The notes: generated by a model not told the origin, from the letters alone. A stretch of DNA of 6,274 nt from an uncultured Actinomycetes bacterium (GCA_937907435.1 CALCIA010000325.1:1-6274); one strand, 5' to 3'; shown: positions 1 to 5,628, counted from the stretch's first letter. Translations and numbers: made by a program.

Positions 1-9
1 GGTCCCCTA

Positions 10-89
10 CCCGGGCGACAGCTTGCGGGGCCTGGACCCTCCCCGGGCGACAGCTCGCGGGGCCTGAACCCTTCCGGGCGACAGCCTGC
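10..89. repeat. Intergenic tandem repeat, about 31-32 bp unit, 2 full copies plus a degenerate third
   Basis: Copies at 10-40 and 42-72 agree at 29 of 31 positions by eye. A third, degenerate copy starts at 73 and decays after about 89. All three share the core CCGGGCGACAG (11-21, 43-53, 74-84), giving periods of 32 and 31 bp. Bases 1-9 resemble the end of another unit, so the array probably continues beyond the left edge. Each unit contains GCGA-CAGC-TCGC or a near version, which could form a small hairpin; in copy 1 the third pair is G-T. The array lies just downstream of the thioesterase stop codon. I see no open frame that would make it coding. It could be an intergenic repeat family, a degenerate duplication, or part of a transcript end. 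Confidence 0.7.
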
Positions 90-119
90 AAACCCCCGTC
101 CCCCCCGGGGCGCCGGCAC

Positions 120-899
120 CTAACGCGCTGCGACGAGGAGCGTCTGCAGGGCGCGGCCGAGGCGGCCCGTCTCGTCGCTCATCAGGGACTCGGCGGTGGC
201 GTTGCCGCGCTCGCGCGGGAGGGTGACGGCGTCGAGACAGACCCACTCGCCGCGCGGCAGCCGCTCCAGCTGCACGGTGAGGTCGACGTTGACGAAGACG
301 AACTTGCGGAAGTCGACTGCGGCGCTGATGCCGTTGCCGACGTCGGCGGCGATCAGGGTCCGTTGCAGCGGCGTCGGGTCCTCGTCGCCGACCAGCGGGT
401 AGCGCATCCGCAGCCAGGCGGTGGCGGGGCCGATCTCGGTGAAGGCGCCGGCGACGAAGCGGACCTCCATCGCCGTGTGGTAGCCCTCGTCGGCGCCGGT
501 CGGGAAGAAGCTCGTCGGGCCGGGCTCGCTCGGCAGCGCCGGGCCGGGCGGGATCGCGACCGTCGCGGCGGGCAGGTCGACCGGCGCCGTGCGCAGCCGC
601 CAGGCCCGCGCCATCATCAGCACCTCGCCGTCGACCCGCAGCTCGGCCTCCAGCATCTGCACGCGCCGCCCCGGCCGCACGATCCGCGCCTCGACCTCCA
701 CCGGCCCGATCGGGATCGACCGCAGGATCTCGAAGGTGATCCGGCAGACCTGGAAGTCCTCGGCTTCCGGCAGCCGGTCGAACTCGCGCCCGAGCAGCGC
801 CGCCGGCGGCCCGGCGTGCTGCGCGCCGTGGTCCCACGGCCCGCGGGTCAGCCCCGTCGCCAGATACCCCTTTCCGTCAGGCTCGTAGAAGGCGGCCAC
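120..899 (-). CDS. Acyl-CoA thioesterase-like protein (TesB-type double hotdog)
   Basis: The 259-residue product resembles the TesB/4HBT_3 thioesterase family, which hydrolyses acyl-CoA thioesters to free acid and CoA in the cytoplasm. The N-terminal hotdog half (about 12-105) carries the family-typical GPWDHGAQHAGPPAALL stretch at 20-36. Next come ITFEILRSIPIGPVEVE and the helix-strand RVDGEVLMMARAWRL. The C-terminal half (about 140-259) has AADVGNG (184-190) and VNVDLTVQLERLPRGEW (203-219). It ends with TGRLGRALQTLLV, matching the usual end of the second hotdog. D186 and Q252 are plausible counterparts of the TesB catalytic Asp and Gln, but I could not align them rigorously. The start is GTG at 899, preceded by AGGA with 7-nt spacing; the nearby ATG at 907 is out of frame. 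No signal peptide is seen. The physiological substrate cannot be told from sequence. The gene follows the CAP-domain gene on the same strand, but a strong hairpin separates them, so it is probably transcribed independently. Confidence 0.85.
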   Translation of the reverse strand: MAAFYEPDGKGYLATGLTRGPWDHGAQHAGPPAALLGREFDRLPEAEDFQVCRITFEILRSIPIGPVEVEARIVRPGRRVQMLEAELRVDGEVLMMARAWRLRTAPVDLPAATVAIPPGPALPSEPGPTSFFPTGADEGYHTAMEVRFVAGAFTEIGPATAWLRMRYPLVGDEDPTPLQRTLIAADVGNGISAAVDFRKFVFVNVDLTVQLERLPRGEWVCLDAVTLPRERGNATAESLMSDETGRLGRALQTLLVAAR

Positions 900-906
900 G
901 CCGCCA

Positions 907-910
907 TCCT
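907..910 (-). promoter_or_regulatory. Ribosome binding site of the thioesterase gene
   Basis: AGGA on the minus strand lies 7 nt before the GTG at 899. This decides the start, because the only close ATG (907-905) is in another frame and overlaps this site. Confidence 0.55.
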
Positions 911-919
911 ATGGAGGCC

Positions 920-964
920 CGAGTTCGCACTTATCCGCGCTATCCGCGGATAAGTGCGAACTCG
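920..964. repeat. Perfect 20-bp inverted repeat with 5-nt loop
   Basis: The left arm is CGAGTTCGCACTTATCCGCG (920-939), the loop CTATC (940-944), and the right arm (945-964) is its exact reverse complement. Within it lies a second, alternative palindrome, TATCCGCGGATA (941-952), because the loop side repeats TATCCGCG. The element lies between the CAP-gene stop (987) and the thioesterase start (899), ending about 20 bp upstream of that start. On the minus strand it could terminate the CAP transcript, though no T-run follows the stem. It could instead be a protein-binding operator for the thioesterase gene, or a copy of a dispersed palindromic element. The structure is seen directly; the role is inference. 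Confidence 0.85.
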
Positions 965-986
965 ACCTGGGGGGCCGACTGGGTGC

Positions 987-1583
987 TCAGCACTTGTGGC
1001 TGCCGAAGTCCTGCGTCCAGACCGCGGCGCCTTCGTAGCCTTCGAGGCCGCCGACCCGCAGGCCGATCCCGATTTCGCGATACGGGCCGAGGATGTTGGC
1101 GTGGTGCTCGGGCGATTCGAGCCAGGCGGTGAAGATCGCGCCCACGGTCCCGTAGGTGCCTGTCCCCCAGGCGATGTTCTCGGCCGCCCGCCAGCAGCCC
1201 TTCAGGTAGCCGTAGCGCTGCATCCAGAACTGGAACGGGCGGCCGCAGGCCTCGTGGCTGAATTCGTCGCAGCCGACGATGTCGGCCGACTTTTGTTCGG
1301 CGGCGCGGCCGAGCTGCCGGGAGGGCGCGAGCGGGCCCAAGCCGTTGACGCCGCGCGCGTAGTTGGTCAGGCAGAGCATCACGCCGACCTGTTCCCCGGC
1401 GGAGAGGTCGGTGGCGGTCTGTCCCGGGCAGGTCGACGCCGGGGCGACTTCTTCGCCGCTGAAGGAAAAGGACTTCTGGGCGCGGGCCCCTTTGCTCGCC
1501 GAGCGGGCGCTCGCCCCGGCCGCGAAGACCAGCGCCGCGACCGCGACGGCCGCGAGAATCAGGCAGGGGCAACGTCTGGGCAT
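987..1583 (-). CDS. Secreted CAP/SCP-domain (PR-1-like) protein
   Basis: This 198-residue exported protein begins with a clear signal peptide: R3-R4, a hydrophobic stretch at about 8-22, then AGASA with likely cleavage near residue 26. A low-complexity linker leads into a bacterial CAP (cysteine-rich secretory/PR-1) domain from about 62 to the end. Family landmarks are the FSH motif with H110, the RYGYLKGCWRAAENIAWG segment (123-140, E135), WLESPEHHANIL (154-165, H160) and the closing VWTQDFG (188-194). H110, E135 and H160 sit where the conserved cavity residues of CAP proteins lie. Six cysteines remain after the signal peptide (52, 71, 105, 113, 130, 198), suggesting three disulfides in the exported protein. 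The biochemical role of bacterial CAP proteins is poorly defined. The ATG at 1583 is preceded by AAGG about 5 nt upstream. The gene is divergent from msrB, with an 82-bp gap. Confidence 0.88.
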   Translation of the reverse strand: MPRRCPCLILAAVAVAALVFAAGASARSASKGARAQKSFSFSGEEVAPASTCPGQTATDLSAGEQVGVMLCLTNYARGVNGLGPLAPSRQLGRAAEQKSADIVGCDEFSHEACGRPFQFWMQRYGYLKGCWRAAENIAWGTGTYGTVGAIFTAWLESPEHHANILGPYREIGIGLRVGGLEGYEGAAVWTQDFGSHKC

Positions 1584-1665
1584 CCCAACCTTGGTCGGCC
1601 GGCGTCACAGGCTCGTAAGGAAGACGGCGTACCCTGGACTCAGAGACGAAAGGAGATTGGACGTT
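1584..1665. promoter_or_regulatory. Divergent intergenic region between the CAP gene and msrB
   Basis: This 82-bp gap must contain start signals for both neighbours. On the plus strand TACCCT (1630-1635) fits the TAnnnT pattern of a -10 box and would give a leader of about 25 nt for msrB. No convincing -35 stands at the right distance. No clear operator palindrome was seen. Confidence 0.3.
1649..1655 (+). promoter_or_regulatory. Shine-Dalgarno of msrB
   Basis: AAAGGAG lies 10 nt before the ATG at 1666. It is the strongest plus-strand ribosome binding site in the region and fixes the start against the much longer open frame upstream. Confidence 0.75.
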
Positions 1666-2079
1666 ATGGCCACGAAAGTGGAGAAAACTGATGAGCAGTG
1701 GCGCCAGGAGCTGACCCCGGAGCAGTACGAGGTCACCCGCAAGTCGGGCACCGAGCGCGCCTTCACCGGCCCCTTCTGGGACAACCACGAGGCGGGCAGC
1801 TACGAGTGCGTCTGTTGCGGCACGGAGCTGTTCGACTCCGACACCAAGTTCGAATCAGGGACCGGCTGGCCCAGCTTCACCGAGCCGAAGAACCTCGAGC
1901 ACGTCGAACTGCGCCAGGACAAGAGCCTCCTGATGCACCGTACCGAGGTCGTCTGCAAGAGCTGCGGCGCCCACCTGGGACACGTCTTCGAGGACGGCCC
2001 GGTCGAGGCGGGCGGCCTGCGCTACTGCATCAACGGCTGCGCCCTGGACTTCAAGCCGTCCGGCCAGGGAGCGAGCTAA
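1666..2079 (+). CDS. msrB: Peptide-methionine (R)-S-oxide reductase MsrB
   Basis: MsrB reduces methionine-R-sulfoxide in proteins back to methionine, normally with thioredoxin as reductant, and so repairs oxidative damage. The 137-residue protein is a complete single MsrB domain of usual length. Visible landmarks are W12 and the LTPEQYEVTRKSGTERAFTG segment (16-35). Two CxxC zinc-binding pairs follow, C48/C51 and C97/C100. SGTGWPSF (64-71) comes next, then HLGHVFEDGP (103-112) and RYCINGC (119-125), with C121 as the expected catalytic cysteine. The position that carries the resolving cysteine in two-Cys MsrBs (SGCGWPSF) is threonine here (T66). An extra cysteine, C125, sits four residues after the catalytic one. 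No signal peptide is seen, so the protein is probably cytoplasmic. The start at 1666 has an excellent ribosome binding site. The TAA stop (2077-2079) overlaps the stop of the convergent response regulator gene. Confidence 0.96.
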   Translation: MATKVEKTDEQWRQELTPEQYEVTRKSGTERAFTGPFWDNHEAGSYECVCCGTELFDSDTKFESGTGWPSFTEPKNLEHVELRQDKSLLMHRTEVVCKSCGAHLGHVFEDGPVEAGGLRYCINGCALDFKPSGQGAS

Positions 2080-2729
2080 GCGGTCCCGCCGGCGCCGAGG
2101 TAGCTGAACTTGACGGCCAGCGCGACCGCCTCGGTCCGGGTGTCCACCTCAAGCTTGGCGATCGCGTTGCGCACGTGGGTGTGAACGGTCGCCGGGCTCA
2201 GCTGCAGCCGCTCGGCGATCTCTTTCACCCGCAGCCCCTCGGCCAGCAGCTCGAGGATCTGCCGCTCGCGCGGTGAGAGCTCGAGCAGTTTCTCGACCTC
2301 CGAGGGCTTGCCGCCGGCGAAGTCGCCGCCGAGGAACGTCCCGCCTCCGGTCACGGCTTTGACCGCCTTGGCGATGTCCTCGGCCGGCGCCGACTTCAGC
2401 ACGTAGCCGGAGGCCCCGGCGCGCAGCGCCAGCGCCAGCAGGTCGGGCTGGGCGTGGGCGGTGAAGATGATGACCTTGGTCCGCGGGCGCACCTTCAGCA
2501 CCTCGCGGGTCGCCTCGATGCCGTCACGCTTGGGCAGCTCGACGTCGATGATCAGGACGTCGGGCTCCAGTTCTTTGACCACGTCGACCACGTCGCGGCC
2601 GTTCGAGGCCTCGCCGACGATCTCGACGACGCTCGAATCCGACATCCGCGCCTTGATCGCCTCGCGGACGATCTCGTGGTCGTCACAGAGGACGACGCGG
2701 CGGGCGTCACGGACGGCGGCGGTGGTCAT
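2076..2729 (-). CDS. NarL/FixJ-family DNA-binding response regulator
   Basis: This 217-residue protein has an N-terminal receiver domain (about 10-128) and a C-terminal LuxR-type helix-turn-helix (about 150-207). The receiver shows the acidic pair D16-D17, the phosphoacceptor D62 in LIIDVELP, T90 and K112, so it looks phosphorylation-competent. The output domain has the typical LSPRERQILELLAEG (151-165), KEIAERLQLSPATVHTHVRN and IAKLEVDTRTEAV. It should bind promoter DNA on activation by a sensor kinase, but no kinase gene is present in this window, so its partner and targets are unknown. The ATG (2729-2727) overlaps the serS TGA as ATGA and there is no strong ribosome binding site, both pointing to translational coupling with serS. 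At the 3' end, its TAG (2076-2078) overlaps the msrB stop on the other strand. Confidence 0.93.
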   Translation of the reverse strand: MTTAAVRDARRVVLCDDHEIVREAIKARMSDSSVVEIVGEASNGRDVVDVVKELEPDVLIIDVELPKRDGIEATREVLKVRPRTKVIIFTAHAQPDLLALALRAGASGYVLKSAPAEDIAKAVKAVTGGGTFLGGDFAGGKPSEVEKLLELSPRERQILELLAEGLRVKEIAERLQLSPATVHTHVRNAIAKLEVDTRTEAVALAVKFSYLGAGGTA

Positions 2730-3997
2730 TGCGCCGAAATTCTTTCAGGCGCGCCGTACCGATGCAAAGAATTGGGTAGTGAAAAGCTTCCGTCCGCTTC
2801 CTGTCGGTTCTCGATCAAGGCGATGATCGTCCTTCCTACCGCGGTCGCGGTCCCGTTCAGCGTATGCACCGCCTCCGGAGATTCGCCATCGCCGGGCCGA
2901 TACCTACAACTGAGCCTACGCGCCTGGTAGTCGGTCGTGTTCGAACAGGAGGTCACCTCGCGGAAACGACCCTGTGACGGGATCCAGGCCTCGCAGTCGT
3001 ACTTCTTCGCCGCGGGGGCGCCGAGATCGCCGACCGCGATGTTGACCACGCGATACGGAATCTCCAGCTCACCGAGGATGCGCTCCTCGATCGACAGCAG
3101 CCGCTCGTGCTCGGCCTTCGACTCCGCCGGCGCGACGAACGAGAACATCTCGACCTTGTCGAACTGGTGCACGCGGAAGATGCCGCGGGTGTCGCGGCCG
3201 GCGGCGCCCGCCTCGCGGCGGAAGCAGGTCGAGAAGGCGCAATAGCGCAGCGGCAGCTGGTCGGCTTCGAGGATCTGGTCGGCGTGCAGGCCCGCCAGCG
3301 CGACCTCGGAGGTGCCGGTCAGGAAGAGGTCGTCCTTCTCGATCTCGTAGATCTGGTCGCGCGCCTCGGGGAAGTAGCCGGTCCCCTCGAGCGCCTCTGC
3401 GCGGACCAGCACCGGCGGCACCACCGGCTCGTGGCCCTCGGCGCGGACGACGTCGATCGCCAGCCGCACCAGCGCCAGCTCCAGCAGCACCAGGTCACCC
3501 TTCAGGTAGGCGAAGCGCGAGCCGGAGAGCCGCGCCCCGGCCTCCATGTCGATCAGGCCGAGCTCGGTGCCGATCTCGAGGTGGTCGCGCGGCTCGAAGT
3601 CGAAACTCGGCAGCTCGCCGACCTCGCGGATCACCACCGCGTCGTCCTCGGCCATGCCGTCGGGCGCGTCGTCGTCGGGGATGTTCGGCAGCGCCAGGGT
3701 CAGCTCGCGCAGCGCCCCCTCGATCGCCTCCAGCTCCTCTTTGCCGGCGTCGATCGTCTCGCGCAGGCGCCCGACCGCGGCGATCTCCGCCTCGGCGTCG
3801 CCGCCCTCGCGTTTGATCTCGCCGATCCGCTTGGAGGCGGCGTTGCGCTCCGCCTGTGCGTCCTCCACCTGCGGCAGCAGCTCGCGCCGGCGCGCGTCCA
3901 GGGTCAGCAGCTCGTCGACCTCGCCGCCCGCGCCGCGGCGCGCCAAAGCTGCCTTGACCCGCTCGGGGTCGGAGCGGAGCAGCTTCAGGTCGAGCAT
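2726..3997 (-). CDS. serS: Seryl-tRNA synthetase (SerRS, class II)
   Basis: SerRS charges tRNA-Ser (and tRNA-Sec where present) with serine using ATP. The 423-residue length is normal for bacterial SerRS. It opens with MLDLKLLRSDPERVKAAL, then the long antiparallel coiled-coil arm that grips tRNA (about 28-102, rich in E, R and A), followed by the catalytic core. TGTSEVAL (227-234) is the serine-binding TxE loop. Class II motif 2 runs from FRRE at 259 to about 279. Motif 3 is HTLNGTATAVGRT (378-390) with R389, leading to IIALIENRQ. The C-terminus reads LPNSLHRYG where the family usually has a VPxxLxPYMGG-like ending. The ATG at 3997 was chosen because family homology begins there. The upstream ATG at 4060 would add a Pro/Arg-rich extension and overlap the cytochrome gene. 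The gene lies 10 nt after the cytochrome c gene and overlaps the response regulator start by 4 nt. Confidence 0.96.
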   Translation of the reverse strand: MLDLKLLRSDPERVKAALARRGAGGEVDELLTLDARRRELLPQVEDAQAERNAASKRIGEIKREGGDAEAEIAAVGRLRETIDAGKEELEAIEGALRELTLALPNIPDDDAPDGMAEDDAVVIREVGELPSFDFEPRDHLEIGTELGLIDMEAGARLSGSRFAYLKGDLVLLELALVRLAIDVVRAEGHEPVVPPVLVRAEALEGTGYFPEARDQIYEIEKDDLFLTGTSEVALAGLHADQILEADQLPLRYCAFSTCFRREAGAAGRDTRGIFRVHQFDKVEMFSFVAPAESKAEHERLLSIEERILGELEIPYRVVNIAVGDLGAPAAKKYDCEAWIPSQGRFREVTSCSNTTDYQARRLSCRYRPGDGESPEAVHTLNGTATAVGRTIIALIENRQEADGSFSLPNSLHRYGAPERISAQ

Positions 3998-4007
3998 CGC
4001 CTGCGCT

Positions 4008-4424
4008 CTAGGGTTCGGCCGGGCCGGTTTCCTCGCCGGGGCGAGGAGATTCCTTGGCATCGACGCCGGCGTACTTGGCGACGAACTTCGCCACCTCTTC
4101 GGCTTCTTTGCCGACGACGATGTTCTGCGGCATGATCGCGCCGGAGAAGCCGCCGTTCTGGATCGCGAAGAGCACGTCGTTTTCGCTCTCTTCGCGCTGG
4201 TTCAGGTTCGGGCCCTGGGTGCGCTGGCCGCGGTTGCCGCTGCCCTGGGTGCCGGCCGCGCTCAGCGTATGGCAGCCCGAGCAATGCTGGGCGAACAGCA
4301 CCGCGCCGTTGTAGTCGGCGTTGTCGGACTTCACGGCAAGGCCTTCTTCGCCATATCCACAGGCGGAGATGCCGAGGGCGGCGGCGACCACCGCGGCTAT
4401 CAGGATCATCGTCTTCGGACGCAC
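4008..4424 (-). CDS. Monohaem cytochrome c lipoprotein
   Basis: This is a small class I cytochrome c, probably an electron carrier anchored to the outer face of the cytoplasmic membrane. From the GTG at 4424 it has 138 residues: MRPKT, a hydrophobic stretch, then the lipobox ISAC with lipidated C22. A linker leads to the single haem-binding motif CSGCH (48-52). The likely axial methionine is M98 in GAIMPQN, in a FSGAIMPQN context typical of the family. A C-terminal helix (EEVAKFVAKYAG) and a Pro/Glu-rich tail follow. The GTG start supplies Arg2 and Lys4, which a signal peptide needs. The in-frame ATG at 4409 (133 residues) lacks a positive N-terminus but has a weak GAAG upstream and remains possible. 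The much longer open frame reaching 4919 is antisense to the flavin reductase and is not real. The gene is first in a probable operon with serS and the response regulator. Confidence 0.87.
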   Translation of the reverse strand: MRPKTMILIAAVVAAALGISACGYGEEGLAVKSDNADYNGAVLFAQHCSGCHTLSAAGTQGSGNRGQRTQGPNLNQREESENDVLFAIQNGGFSGAIMPQNIVVGKEAEEVAKFVAKYAGVDAKESPRPGEETGPAEP

Positions 4425-4433
4425 GCGGCGCGG

Positions 4434-4443
4434 ATCATATTGT
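4434..4443. promoter_or_regulatory. Overlapping divergent -10 elements
   Basis: This is the only AT-rich patch in the 45-bp gap between the cytochrome c and flavin reductase genes. Minus strand: TATGAT (4439-4434) is a near-consensus -10, placing transcription start a few bases before the GTG at 4424, or about 18 nt before the ATG at 4409. Plus strand: TATTGT (4438-4443) fits TAnnnT, with TTCGGA (4414-4419) as a weak -35 at 18-bp spacing. No good minus-strand -35 was found. This is inferred from motifs only. Confidence 0.4.
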
Positions 4444-4470
4444 TTGGCGGCGATCCAGATCGTCCGCCAA
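4444..4470. promoter_or_regulatory. Inverted repeat at the flavin reductase start (possible operator or RNA hairpin)
   Basis: TTGGCGGCGATC (4444-4455) and GATCGTCCGCCAA (4458-4470) are reverse complements except for one extra T (4463), separated by CA. The right arm ends on the A of the flavin reductase ATG. No purine-rich ribosome binding site is seen here. The repeat could be an operator between the two divergent genes, or an RNA hairpin covering the start region. Confidence 0.45.
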
Positions 4471-4949
4471 TGACCAGACCCTCTCCAGACCGCTTCAGAA
4501 CCGCGATGGCAAGCCTTCCGACGGGGGTCACGATCGTGGCCACCAGCGGCGACGACGGGCCGGCCGGCGCCACCGCGAACGCCGTCTCCTCCCTCTCGAT
4601 CGAGCCGATGCTGATGCTCGCCTGCCTCGATCGGGGGTCCCGCACCCTGCTCGCCGCCCAGGCCGCGGACCGCTTCTCGGTCAGCGTCCTCCACGACGGC
4701 CAGGAGCAGGTCGCGCGCTCCTTCGCCACCAAGGCGCCGGTGGCCGAGAAGTGGGCGGGCGTCGCCTGGAGCGAGCGCGACGGCCTCCCCGCGATCGACG
4801 ACGCCCTCCTCTGGGTCGCCTGCGACCTCCAGGACGTGATCGCGGCCGGCGACCACGTGATCCTCACCGGCGCGGTCACCGATCTGACGACCGCCGACGG
4901 CACCCCCCTGGTCTTCCACGCGGGCGAATACCGCCCGCTGGGGCAGTAG
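4470..4949 (+). CDS. Flavin reductase family protein (FMN-binding split barrel)
   Basis: The 159-residue product matches the flavin reductase-like (Flavin_Reduct) family. Members bind FMN/FAD, and many use NAD(P)H to supply reduced flavin to a partner monooxygenase. Landmarks in order are FRTAMASLPTGVTIVAT (9-25), the flavin-contacting GATANAVSSLSIEPMLMLAC (33-52), SRTL (57-60), DRFSVSVL (67-74) and RSFATK (83-88). These are followed by W95-AGVAW, the conserved GDHVI (127-131), and a closing PLVFHAGEYRPL (146-157). Length and architecture are complete. The ATG at 4470 keeps the N-terminal helix expected in the family; the internal ATG at 4506 would remove it. No obvious ribosome binding site is visible. 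No partner monooxygenase is present here, so the real substrate is unknown. It is divergent from the cytochrome operon and convergent with the TetR gene, 18 nt from its stop. Confidence 0.9.
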   Translation: MTRPSPDRFRTAMASLPTGVTIVATSGDDGPAGATANAVSSLSIEPMLMLACLDRGSRTLLAAQAADRFSVSVLHDGQEQVARSFATKAPVAEKWAGVAWSERDGLPAIDDALLWVACDLQDVIAAGDHVILTGAVTDLTTADGTPLVFHAGEYRPLGQ

Positions 4950-4956
4950 GGACGCC

Positions 4957-4966
4957 GCGCCGGCGC
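4957..4966. repeat. 10-bp GC palindrome in a convergent gap
   Basis: GCGCCGGCGC is a perfect palindrome in the 18-nt gap between the converging stop codons of the flavin reductase (4949) and TetR (4968) genes. It could act as a weak bidirectional transcript end. There is no T-run, and such palindromes arise easily in GC-rich DNA. Confidence 0.25.
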
Positions 4967-4967
4967 C

Positions 4968-5603
4968 TTACTCCGGCAGGCCGGCCAGCGCCAGCAGCCG
5001 CGGCACGTAGAAGTCGGCGACCTCGTCGAGGCCGAGGCGGCCGTCGGGGCGGTACCACTGCCAGACGCTGTTGTAGGTGCCGATCACGAGGCGGGTCAGG
5101 AGGTCGGCGTCGGCCGTGGGGATCGCGCCGGCCGCCATTCCGGCGGCGAGCATGTCGCGCCAGGCCGCCTCGTATTCCTTCAGCAGGGCGAAGGCGCGCA
5201 GGCGGGCGTCCTCCTCGCGCGACGAGGGGCGGGGGTGGCGGACCAGCCCCTGCTCGGCGACCAGGACGCGGGCGCGGCGGGCATCGCGGTCGTCGCGTTC
5301 GAAGCTGGCCCGCACCACCGCCGGGAAGGCGACGGCAAAGTCGCCCTGGTTCAGCCGCGCGAACTCGGCCAGGGCGCCCTCGACGGCTTCGACCAGGATT
5401 TCGAAGAGGCAGTGCTGCTTCGATTCGAAGTAGTGGTAGAGGGCGGTCGGCCCGACCCCCACGGCGGAAGCGACGTCCGCCCACCTGGTGTCTTCGTAGC
5501 CGTTGTCGCCGAAGTACTCGGTCGCCACGGCGACGATCTCGGCCCGCTTGCTGCGCGGCGACGGCCGCGGTTCTGTTCGCTCGTGCCCCCCACTGTCCGG
5601 CAT
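4968..5603 (-). CDS. TetR/AcrR-family transcriptional regulator
   Basis: This is a 211-residue repressor-type protein. After a charged N-terminal tail (about 1-17) comes the TetR DNA-binding domain (about 18-66): KRAEIVAVATEYFGDNGYEDT, then the helix-turn-helix TRWADVASAVGVGPTALYHYF (39-59), then SKQHCLFEILVEAV. The remaining all-helical region (about 75-208) should form the ligand pocket and dimer interface. It includes VLVAEQGLVRHPRPS (113-127) and a tryptophan/tyrosine-rich helix near 177-184 (NSVWQWYR). The C-terminal sequence does not tell me the ligand. The ATG at 5603 has a near-ideal AGGAGG 7 nt upstream, and a perfect palindrome lies about 25 bp before the start, consistent with autoregulation. 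It is divergent from the F420-dependent reductase gene, so that gene is its most likely neighbouring target. Confidence 0.93.
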   Translation of the reverse strand: MPDSGGHERTEPRPSPRSKRAEIVAVATEYFGDNGYEDTRWADVASAVGVGPTALYHYFESKQHCLFEILVEAVEGALAEFARLNQGDFAVAFPAVVRASFERDDRDARRARVLVAEQGLVRHPRPSSREEDARLRAFALLKEYEAAWRDMLAAGMAAGAIPTADADLLTRLVIGTYNSVWQWYRPDGRLGLDEVADFYVPRLLALAGLPE

Positions 5604-5610
5604 GTCCCCG

Positions 5611-5616
5611 CCTCCT
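5611..5616 (-). promoter_or_regulatory. Shine-Dalgarno of the tetR-family gene
   Basis: A full AGGAGG on the minus strand, 7 nt before the ATG at 5603. It fixes this start over the far longer open frame reaching 5948. Confidence 0.8.
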
Positions 5617-5628
5617 CGGATCCGGATG

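Noticed and set aside
1..119. The repeat array as a CRISPR.
   Set aside because: Units are directly adjacent without unique spacers, only two are well conserved, and no cas genes are present.
931..953. TTATCCGCG in opposite orientations resembles DnaA boxes (TTATCCACA).
   Set aside because: Each differs from the consensus at two of the last three positions, only this one pair is present as part of a palindrome, and no dnaA/dnaN genes or AT-rich unwinding region are nearby.
3998..4060. Upstream ATG that would lengthen SerRS by 21 residues.
   Set aside because: The added Pro/Arg-rich sequence is unlike SerRS and would overlap the end of the cytochrome c gene. Family homology starts exactly at MLDLKLLRSD.
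3107..4135. Long plus-strand open frame of about 340 codons opposite serS.
   Set aside because: It is antisense to a full-length, motif-complete SerRS and has a composition (R/Q/A/L-rich) typical of GC-rich shadow frames.
4425..4919. Long in-frame upstream extension of the cytochrome c gene on the minus strand.
   Set aside because: It runs antisense through the flavin reductase gene, and the signal peptide with lipobox begins only near 4424.
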